Source of the DNA: CALCZU01 sp964396165 | Lineage (GTDB): Bacteria > Bdellovibrionota > FAC87 > UBA2466 | DNA length: 64,000 bases | Assembly (NCBI GenBank): GCA_964396165.1 | Contig: CAYNEF010000005.1 | Span: 29,958 to 93,957 of the forward strand | Direction of reading: 5' to 3' | Shown here: positions 25,075 to 32,260 of the stretch, piece by piece | Layout: every line of letters begins with the position of its first letter | Numbering within the stretch: position 1 is the stretch's first letter | The notes under the pieces: generated by a model | Database searches by the model: none | What the model saw: the letters and a program-made list of their open reading frames with translations, nothing else | Told to the model about the DNA's origin: nothing | Translations under genes and position numbers: made by a program

Positions 25075-26016
25075 CTACGCAGCAAGAAATTCGGCGTATT
25101 CAACAGGAGAGTTAAGACTCTGTTGTCCTTGAGAAACTACGAGAGAATTACCTAATAATTTCAATTCCAATGAACCTAACAGAGCAATGGGTTGGCTATT
25201 TGAAAGAACCACTGAAGAAATCTTATAGCCATGCCATTCGCATTGGAGTTTTTTTCCACATTTATTTGCTGCAGACAACGGGGCGCCTTGATGGGGGCAG
25301 ACTGCCGGCCAAACGGAAAAAAGGTTGCCCTTTTTTTCGACAAGAAGCATGACACTGTCACTGGTCAGCTTGGTCGCTTTTCCCTCTTCGAGCTGAGACA
25401 AATCTAAAGAAACAACTTTATTCAACGGCGGGGCAACGACTCCATTGTCTGCCGTATTGCTATTTAAATAATCAGGGACATCCGTGTCGAACTTATATCC
25501 TTTTTCTCTTAAAAGATTTCTCTGCTGGATAATTTTCACATCTTCAGCAATCTGTACATGACTAAGGCGTTCTAATCTCCAGTGAAGAATGGGATGTAAA
25601 AACTTTAGAAACCGATTGGAAACAAGATACCATTCGATATGAATTTTCTTATCCAAGTTGTGCGTCAGGTTGTGCACGTAAATCATATTGAACAAACTGT
25701 AGCTTTGATAACAGAGGCTTTCAGACACTTGAACGTCGGTGACCAAGATTGAAAATTTAAAGAAAGCGAATTTAAACCTGGTAAGAGAAACAGCGAAATT
25801 TTTACCACGCGCGATTCTTAGCGCTTCAGTATAGGTGTTGTGAATCCAGGGACGATGCGCTTGGTCCATGTGGTTCCAAGCATGATCGGCAGCATTGCCA
25901 GTAGAACTCACAAGATAAGATCCGTGAGTGACGACTGAATTTTTTGTGATTTTTCCAAGTTCTACAGGGAGCGTAGCAGCATCCAGGCTAAATAAATCTT
26001 TTGAAACTTTTTTCAT
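25075..26016 (-). CDS. Rieske-domain protein with a large unknown N-terminal part
   Basis: 313 residues, no signal peptide. Residues about 200-290 form a Rieske domain: C240-x-H242 (CPHQGAPLS) and C259-x2-H262 (CEWHGYK). The first 190 residues resemble nothing I recognise; they are rich in His, Tyr and Trp (DHAWNHMDQAHRPWIHNTY) and aromatic strands. The layout is unlike ring-hydroxylating oxygenases, where the Rieske domain is N-terminal. It is 64 bases after the PmbA-like gene. A membrane role is not indicated. Confidence 0.8.
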   Translation of the reverse strand: MKKVSKDLFSLDAATLPVELGKITKNSVVTHGSYLVSSTGNAADHAWNHMDQAHRPWIHNTYTEALRIARGKNFAVSLTRFKFAFFKFSILVTDVQVSESLCYQSYSLFNMIYVHNLTHNLDKKIHIEWYLVSNRFLKFLHPILHWRLERLSHVQIAEDVKIIQQRNLLREKGYKFDTDVPDYLNSNTADNGVVAPPLNKVVSLDLSQLEEGKATKLTSDSVMLLVEKKGNLFSVWPAVCPHQGAPLSAANKCGKKLQCEWHGYKISSVVLSNSQPIALLGSLELKLLGNSLVVSQGQQSLNSPVEYAEFLAA

Positions 26017-26080
26017 ATACTTATTTATCGACAGAATTATGGAGAAAACTTAACAATTTGCTGTTGCGGTGTGTCCAGAC

Positions 26081-27355
26081 TTAAGTAAGCAAATTATGCA
26101 CGGTTACAGCGGGGCTTGCGACATTTCCATGCCACTCTATTTTGTCAGAAACATCGACAATGCATTCCAGGTACTTTGCAAGTGGAAAGGAAATCCGTTC
26201 GCAGAAAACGGGAAATTTCCCCTCTCCATTTTCAATTCGCCAACCTAAAGCATCAAATTGAACAAAATCTATTCCATCGCGTTCAAACATTTCCCAATTA
26301 GTCGCAGCCTCTACAAAGATACCGTCAACAGTGTGGTGAATGATGTCTTCGATTTTTTTGCTGCCTTTTTCCATATACAAATTGGAGTGGCTGATCCGGG
26401 GTCCTTTTGAGTTTTCGAAAGATCTCAAACTACCCGTGCCAGGCCTGTTGTATTTGGCTCCCGTAGTTGTGTTGTGGAGAAGCGACTGAACTTTTCCATC
26501 AGAAACTAAAATTACTTTTTGTCCGGCAACGCCTTCAAAATCAAAAAATTCTCCGGTTGAAAAACTCATTTTCCCATCATCAATAATGGCAACCTTGTCT
26601 GAAAGGGCTCGCTTTTGTGTGTTCCAGTAAGACTCTGCAACAGGACTATCGGCTGCGAACAACTGCGAAAGTCTCTCTAGAATACCTGCTCCTACCGACT
26701 CGGAAAAAACCAGACCTGTTGTTAGTAAAATTGGAAATGTAGGTGCATTTGAAAAATACTTTTTTTCATTCAAAAGTTTTTTAATCGTGCCGTGAATGGT
26801 GTCTGTACTTGTGGGGTTTTTGATTTTTTCTTTTAAAAGAACTTCGGTGTGCTTGACTGGCACTGACACCATCACTTCTACATATTGATTGGAAACAGAT
26901 TGCTCGAGTACCTGCTTTTCGGTTTTTCGCTGAATTCTTTTGTTTTTCGTTTCATTTGAGACGACAACGTAAACCCCCTCAGGAACAACAATTTCATCCC
27001 TGTTTAATGGGCTCGTGCGAGCTTGAACGCCCTCTTTTGCAACAGAGCGCCACAACGGAAAGCGAAACCACGGGCAGGGAAGAGAAGATTCCGCAGAAGC
27101 AATTGCATTTTCGACAAGAAGATTCAGTGAATCAGAGTCGGTTGCAGTTGCAAACCCTTCTCCCAATCTTTTTCTGTGCAAAAGCCTGAGGGTAATCAAG
27201 AATTCTTTTTGAATTTTTGTGTTTTTTGTTTTGTTTGAGTGCGTCGATACGGTGTCTATAGAAGTTTCTTCAACCCCTATTTCAAAATCTTCTACAATAA
27301 CCAGCTTCGGGTTTTGCGCTATTTTCTGCGAAATTTCTTTTAGCGTAAGTGCCAT
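26081..27355 (-). CDS. PmbA/TldE-like member of the TldD/PmbA family
   Basis: 424 residues. Family traits: the first domain with EDFEIGVEETSIDTV.., the LLHRKRLGEGFATATDSDSLNLLVENAIASA block (the SGGATTNDL-type region of PmbA), PILLTTGLVFSESVGAGIL and the C-terminal IEWHGNVASPAVTVHNLLT. No HExxxH metal motif, so it matches PmbA/TldE (the non-catalytic partner) rather than TldD. TldD-TldE is a heterodimeric protease trimming microcin B17 and CcdA. No TldD gene is in the window. It follows nadK by 5 bases. Confidence 0.85.
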   Translation of the reverse strand: MALTLKEISQKIAQNPKLVIVEDFEIGVEETSIDTVSTHSNKTKNTKIQKEFLITLRLLHRKRLGEGFATATDSDSLNLLVENAIASAESSLPCPWFRFPLWRSVAKEGVQARTSPLNRDEIVVPEGVYVVVSNETKNKRIQRKTEKQVLEQSVSNQYVEVMVSVPVKHTEVLLKEKIKNPTSTDTIHGTIKKLLNEKKYFSNAPTFPILLTTGLVFSESVGAGILERLSQLFAADSPVAESYWNTQKRALSDKVAIIDDGKMSFSTGEFFDFEGVAGQKVILVSDGKVQSLLHNTTTGAKYNRPGTGSLRSFENSKGPRISHSNLYMEKGSKKIEDIIHHTVDGIFVEAATNWEMFERDGIDFVQFDALGWRIENGEGKFPVFCERISFPLAKYLECIVDVSDKIEWHGNVASPAVTVHNLLT

Positions 27356-27360
27356 TTAAC

Positions 27361-28185
27361 CTACATGAGTTTTAGTTTAGCTCTCAATGCCTGGGACCAT
27401 TTCTGCTCGGGTGCGCGGATGATTCTTAAAGATCTGGAACTTCCGACAATCGAAATCGAATCGCCTTCAATCAAGTCCGTTTGTCCCTGACCATCGAGGG
27501 AGAGAAAAGCATTCCCCTTGCTCTTTTCAATCACCATTTCAAAACACATATCGACGGGAACAACCACAGGACGAGAGGAAAGTGAATGGGCGCAAATTGG
27601 AACAAGAACCATGCAATCTACTGCCGGATGTACCAGTGGCCCACCGGCAGAAAGTGCGTACGCTGTAGATCCAGAGGCAGAAGAAACAATATACCCGTCT
27701 GTTCTCACGCGGCTGAGCAATTCTCCGTTTAATTGCAACGTCAGACCGAGAGTCGTGCAGTCTTTTCCTTTTTGCACAACTGCATCATTAAAAACGTGCG
27801 ATTGGTGCACAATGGAGCCTTTTCTTTTTACATGCACTTCTAAAAGCCGGCGTTTATCTTCTTTGTGCTTACCATTTAAAAATGCCTGGACAACTTGCCC
27901 CATTTCTTCACGGCCCACCTCGGTAATAAAACCAAGGCTTCCCATGTTTACTCCAATCAAGGGAAAAGCTTCTTTGTCTTCGAGTTGTCTGACCAAATTG
28001 AGAAATGTTCCGTCACCACCGATAGCGATTCCTAGTTTGATTTCCGCTTTTTCAGTGTTGGTCAGCTCGCTGTACTGATCAATATCGATCAGCTCAAATG
28101 CTTTTTTTTTAAAAAGTGTTTCTAATTCTTTCGCAGCATCGCGTGATGCAGCGTTCTTTTTGATGGATATTACGACACGTTTCAT
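27361..28185 (-). CDS. nadK: NAD kinase
   Basis: 274 residues from the ATG at 28185 (an ATG 15 bases earlier is also in frame). GGDGT (56-60), NMGSLGFIT, FNDAVVQKG, RTDGYIVSSASGSTAYALSAGGPLVHP and the C-terminal LSLDGQ are the hallmark motifs of the ATP/polyphosphate-NAD kinase family. It makes NADP from NAD. It is probably cotranscribed with the PmbA-like gene 5 bases downstream. Confidence 0.96.
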   Translation of the reverse strand: MKRVVISIKKNAASRDAAKELETLFKKKAFELIDIDQYSELTNTEKAEIKLGIAIGGDGTFLNLVRQLEDKEAFPLIGVNMGSLGFITEVGREEMGQVVQAFLNGKHKEDKRRLLEVHVKRKGSIVHQSHVFNDAVVQKGKDCTTLGLTLQLNGELLSRVRTDGYIVSSASGSTAYALSAGGPLVHPAVDCMVLVPICAHSLSSRPVVVPVDMCFEMVIEKSKGNAFLSLDGQGQTDLIEGDSISIVGSSRSLRIIRAPEQKWSQALRAKLKLM

Positions 28186-28347
28186 GATCTGCCACATCAT
28201 ACCACTGTTTCATTTCAATGCGGAACACTTGTTAATCCAAAGCAGGCAAAATACCTTGACGTTTCTCTGCACAACGATAGCCTTAACTAAACAGTATAAT
28301 TAATTTACCTTAAAAATAACGCCACTTTCCATTAATAGGGGGACCTA

Positions 28348-29769
28348 ATGAAAAAAGTAATCTTAACCTTGGCACTCAGCCTAGCCGCAAATTTATTTGC
28401 GAGTGAATATCTTGTCGAATTCTATAAAACGAATTCCACTGACCTTGCAAAATTTACAAAAGTACATGGCGGATCACTTTCATTAGTAAGCAAAGAGGGA
28501 AATCTGTACAAATGGACTATTTCCACTGATGCAAGCCAACTTTCATTAAAAGACAGTAACGTTGTTACTGTACAAAAAAATGGTGCTATCCATCTCATTG
28601 AAAACCCCTCTTTAGCTAAAAACCGTGCTGCCATCAACGAATTGGCTCGCACGAATATGCTGCAAATTACAGACGGCCCGGCCTATCCGGACAACCCAGA
28701 GATTCCAACAGCTGGCTTACAGCAAGCTACCGGTAAAGACACCATGCTCGATAAACAATGGGGAATTGCCCAGGTGAAAGGGATAGCTGCACAACAAAAT
28801 TCTCCTCAAGGAAAAGATATCATCGTAGCAGTCACTGATACTGGCGTCGACTACACTCATCCTGATCTTATCAATCAGATGTGGAGAAATGAAAAAGAAA
28901 TTCCTGGAAACGGAATCGACGATGACAATAACGGCTATATTGACGACATCGTAGGTTGGGATTTCGCAAACAACGACAACAAACCTTACGATCTTTCCAT
29001 GTCAATGATTGATATTCTGATGTCTGGCGGAAATCCAGGACACGGAACTCACGTATCAGGCGTGATTGGCGCGACAGGAAACAACGGAATGGGAATCGTC
29101 GGAATTGCTCCAAAAGTAAAAATCATGGCACTGAGATTTATCACAGAAAAAGGCCAGGGCACTTCTGAAGCTGCAATCAAGGCAATTGATTATGCTGTCA
29201 ATAACGGCGCAAAAATCATCAACGCAAGCTGGGGTGGTGAAAAAGGGGATGAAAGTGATGATGAAATTCAAAAAGCAATTGAACGCGCCAAAGCAAAAGG
29301 CGTTCTATTCATTGCTGCTGCTGGAAACGGCCGCGTAGATCAAGCTGCAGGCAAGGCTGTCGGTTTCAACAATGATACCGATCCTAAACCTGTGCTTCCT
29401 GCGACTTTCAATCTGGAAAACATGATCACAGTTGCTGCAATCGACGTGAATGAAAAAATCGGTGAGTTCTCCAACTACGGACCAAAAAGCGTTCATTTAG
29501 GAGCTCCTGGTGTAAATATTCTTTCCACGGTTCCAGGAAACCGTTACCAAGACACCATCATTGAGCTTGGCTCCATGAAAGTCACTTGGGATGGAACATC
29601 GATGGCAACACCGCATGTGGTCGGAGCTGCTGCCCTTCTTTGGTCAACAGATCCCAACATGACAGCAACAACAGTCAAAGAAAAATTGCTTTCAATGACA
29701 GTGAAAATCCCCTCGATGACAAATAAAACCGTCACCGGTGGAAGATTGGATCTCGGCGGCGTGAAATAA
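28348..29769 (+). CDS. secreted subtilisin-like (S8) serine protease
   Basis: 473 residues. Signal peptide (..SLAANLFAS), a propeptide of about 110 residues, then the S8 domain with Asp164 (AVTDTGVDYTHP), His232 (GHGTHVSG), oxyanion Asn327 (AAAGN) and Ser418 (GTSMATPHVVG). DDDNNGYIDD (191-200) is a calcium-binding-type acidic loop common in this family. No C-terminal anchoring domain. Secreted to the periplasm or outside; compatible with protein degradation by a predatory cell, but the target is not known. A strong GGGGGA precedes the ATG, a TATAAT lies at 28295-28300 with no convincing -35. Followed by a terminator. Confidence 0.95.
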   Translation: MKKVILTLALSLAANLFASEYLVEFYKTNSTDLAKFTKVHGGSLSLVSKEGNLYKWTISTDASQLSLKDSNVVTVQKNGAIHLIENPSLAKNRAAINELARTNMLQITDGPAYPDNPEIPTAGLQQATGKDTMLDKQWGIAQVKGIAAQQNSPQGKDIIVAVTDTGVDYTHPDLINQMWRNEKEIPGNGIDDDNNGYIDDIVGWDFANNDNKPYDLSMSMIDILMSGGNPGHGTHVSGVIGATGNNGMGIVGIAPKVKIMALRFITEKGQGTSEAAIKAIDYAVNNGAKIINASWGGEKGDESDDEIQKAIERAKAKGVLFIAAAGNGRVDQAAGKAVGFNNDTDPKPVLPATFNLENMITVAAIDVNEKIGEFSNYGPKSVHLGAPGVNILSTVPGNRYQDTIIELGSMKVTWDGTSMATPHVVGAAALLWSTDPNMTATTVKEKLLSMTVKIPSMTNKTVTGGRLDLGGVK

Positions 29770-29790
29770 GTCTTTTCGCCTTAAAACGTT

Positions 29791-29824
29791 AAAAAGCCCG
29801 TGCCAAAAGCGCGGGCTTTTTTAT
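29791..29824 (+). terminator. rho-independent terminator of the subtilisin gene
   Basis: AAAAGCCCGTGC / GCGCGGGCTTTT arms around an AAA-type loop, followed by TTTTTTA. It lies 21 bases after the stop codon. Confidence 0.9.
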
Positions 29825-29852
29825 TTGGTCTTCTGTGGTGTATGATGCACCC

Positions 29853-31001
29853 ATGATGAAAAAATACATCCCGCTTTTCCTGGTTTTAATGCTGGTTATC
29901 AGCCTTCCGTGTAATGCAAAATCCAAATCCAAACGAAAGCGTTACTCGACTCCCATTACGCATCCCATACTACTTTGGGCAAGAACGTTGTCTGGTTCTA
30001 CAGATCCTGAAGAAAAAAAACGCGCAGCTTTCAAGTTGAGCCAATATACACAGACGATTTATCAGGAAGAAGCAGTCAAATCGCTTTTAGATTGTTTAAA
30101 AGAACCAGACATTACACTCCGTGTGCTTTGCACAAAAGCACTCGGCAAAGCAGGCACTGCAGCCAAGAACGAGCAAATCAGAAAAACTCTTCTTGAAACT
30201 TACAAAAGCGATCCGGTTTTGAAAAATGCAATTATCAATACACTAATCAAGAGAAAAGACCTGTCAAAAGACACACACGACACCCTATTAAGCACTTTAA
30301 AAGCTGCTACTGAACCCGAAGAAATTCAGGGGCTTCTTTCTTATTTCGAGCAATTCGGTTTGTCGGGGGATATGGAAACGATCGTAAACGTATATAAGAA
30401 AAATGATAATTCGCGAATCAGACGATCGGCAATCAAAGCAATGACGGAAAAAAGTCAGGGGCAAGATGAAGTGGTAGAAATTCTTTCCCTTTGTGCGCTG
30501 GATAAAGACACACCATTGGCGCTGAACTGTCTCTCTGGATTACAGGCTCAAGCTAAAAACAGTCCAAAAGCAATTGAAGCAGTTGAAAAAACCATTCAAA
30601 GTTCAGATCCGGATGTTTTACTCGCCACTCTCGATGTCATTAACGCTCTTCCCACCCAGAATAATCCCGTCATTTCCAAGCGACTCGTGGAAATTATTAC
30701 GACCTCTGAAGATTCAGATGTGGGAGAAAAAGCTGTTTTATCCTTGGGGGTGGTGGGCGATCACTCGGAGCCAGTAATTACTTCACTAATGAACACTTTG
30801 AAAAATAAATCAATTACCGAAGGGATACAAATTGCCGCAGCACTGGTACTTGGAAAACAAGCGACAGAAAATGCAGCGGAGCCAAAAGAGCTTCTAAATA
30901 AATGCAAAACAGAAAGTGCGTCTCAGGCGCTTCGAAAAGCGTGTCAGTTGGGACTACAGGAACTGGAAACGAAAAGAAAAACCCAAGGGATCTCAGGCTA
31001 A
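29853..31001 (+). CDS. secreted HEAT-repeat protein
   Basis: 382 residues from the ATG at 29853 (frame is open from a GTG at 29835). Signal peptide (MMKKYIPLFLVLMLVISLPCNA) then a basic KSKSKRKRY patch and about eight repeats of 35-40 residues of the HEAT/PBS-lyase-like kind (e.g. DPEEKKRAAFKLSQYTQTIYQEEAVKSLL, DITLRVLCTKALGKAG, SRIRRSAIKAM-type helices, GEKAVLSLGVVGDHSEPVITSLM). It should be a curved protein-binding scaffold in the periplasm; partner unknown. TATGAT lies 6 bases before the ATG with no Shine-Dalgarno sequence. The 3' end overlaps serS by 9 bases (convergent). Confidence 0.85.
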   Translation: MMKKYIPLFLVLMLVISLPCNAKSKSKRKRYSTPITHPILLWARTLSGSTDPEEKKRAAFKLSQYTQTIYQEEAVKSLLDCLKEPDITLRVLCTKALGKAGTAAKNEQIRKTLLETYKSDPVLKNAIINTLIKRKDLSKDTHDTLLSTLKAATEPEEIQGLLSYFEQFGLSGDMETIVNVYKKNDNSRIRRSAIKAMTEKSQGQDEVVEILSLCALDKDTPLALNCLSGLQAQAKNSPKAIEAVEKTIQSSDPDVLLATLDVINALPTQNNPVISKRLVEIITTSEDSDVGEKAVLSLGVVGDHSEPVITSLMNTLKNKSITEGIQIAAALVLGKQATENAAEPKELLNKCKTESASQALRKACQLGLQELETKRKTQGISG

Positions 31002-32252
31002 ATAGGGTTTTAATATTTCTGGAATATCGAAGTTTCCATCTTTTGTCTGGTAATTTTCCATAATGGCAAGCAGTGTTCTGCCTACAGCAAGACCCGAACC
31101 GTTCAACGTGTGCACAAATTGCGGCTTACCTGTTTTCGAATCACGGTAACGGATATTTGCGCGTCTTGCTTGAAAATCACCGCAATTACTGACGCTAGAA
31201 ATCTCCATATAACCGTTTTGCGCCGGTGACCATACTTCGATATCGTATGTTTTCTTCGAGGCAAATCCCATGTCGCCCCCGCAAAGAAGCATTACACGGT
31301 AGGGCAGATTCAATTTCTGTAAAATACTTTCAGCACTTTGTAACATTTTTTCGTGTTCTTCTTGCGATGTATCTGGTGTCGCAAACTTAACCAATTCTAC
31401 TTTGTTGAATTGATGCTGGCGTTTTAATCCTTTTGTGTCTTGACCGTAACTTCCGGCTTCTGAACGAAAACAAGAACTATATGCCACAAATGATTTGGGG
31501 AGAATTTTTTCATCCAGCATTTCATTTCTGTAATAGTTTGTGACTGGCACTTCTGCTGTTGGACTTAAGTAGTATCCAAACTTTTCTATGTGAAACACAT
31601 CATCCGCAAACTTGGGCAACTGGCCGGTACCGGTAAGCGTGTCTTTATTTACAATTACCGGGGGGAGAATCGCTTCATATCCGGCTTTTATGTGTGTATT
31701 AAACATAAACTGGATCAAAGCCATTTCCAGTTGTGCAGCAATGCCTTTTACAAAAGTAAAACGTGCGCCGGTGACTTCTGCAGCTTTTTTAAAATCCAAA
31801 ATTCCCAGTTTTTCTCCCATTTCGTGGTGCAATTGAGGGGAAAAATCAAATTTAGCGCGATTGCCCCATTCTTTAACCACTTTATTATCTTGGGAAGATA
31901 CGCCCACAGGAACTGCGTCTTCTGGAATGTTGGGAAATTCGAGTAAGAGTCCTTTTAGTTTTTCTTCAATTTGAGAGGCTTCTTCGTCCAAAGATTTAAC
32001 CCGGGCAGACACCTTACCCATTTCAGCGAGAATCTCGGATGCGTCTTTACCTTCTTTTTTTGCCTTGGCGATTTCCTGGTTGGCGAGGTTTCTCTGCGCC
32101 TTAAGCTTTTCCACTTCTAAAATATTGGTTTTTCTGTCTGAATCCAGTTTTGTCACCAGCAAAAGCGAATCAACCAAATCCTTTTTATTTCTTTTGAGTA
32201 AACCGGCTTTTACTTTTTCAGTTTCATTACAGATTGTTTTGATGTCGAGCAT
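30993..32252 (-). CDS. serS: seryl-tRNA synthetase
   Basis: 419 residues, normal length. The N-terminal tRNA-binding antiparallel coiled coil (about 25-105) is followed by the class II core: motif 2 FRSEAGSYGQDTKGLKRQHQFNKVELV and motif 3 with GSGLAVGRTLLAIMENYQ, plus TGTGQLPKF and YLSPTAEVPVTN. It charges tRNA-Ser (and tRNA-Sec). A good AGAGGAAG Shine-Dalgarno sequence precedes the ATG. It follows the TPR protein gene by 8 bases, so the two are likely cotranscribed. Confidence 0.97.
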   Translation of the reverse strand: MLDIKTICNETEKVKAGLLKRNKKDLVDSLLLVTKLDSDRKTNILEVEKLKAQRNLANQEIAKAKKEGKDASEILAEMGKVSARVKSLDEEASQIEEKLKGLLLEFPNIPEDAVPVGVSSQDNKVVKEWGNRAKFDFSPQLHHEMGEKLGILDFKKAAEVTGARFTFVKGIAAQLEMALIQFMFNTHIKAGYEAILPPVIVNKDTLTGTGQLPKFADDVFHIEKFGYYLSPTAEVPVTNYYRNEMLDEKILPKSFVAYSSCFRSEAGSYGQDTKGLKRQHQFNKVELVKFATPDTSQEEHEKMLQSAESILQKLNLPYRVMLLCGGDMGFASKKTYDIEVWSPAQNGYMEISSVSNCGDFQARRANIRYRDSKTGKPQFVHTLNGSGLAVGRTLLAIMENYQTKDGNFDIPEILKPYLA

Positions 32253-32260
32253 ACTTCCTC

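Noticed and set aside
29825..29846. GTG at 29835 as start of the HEAT protein
   Set aside because: It would put MVYDAP before a clean signal peptide; the ATG at 29853 fits better.
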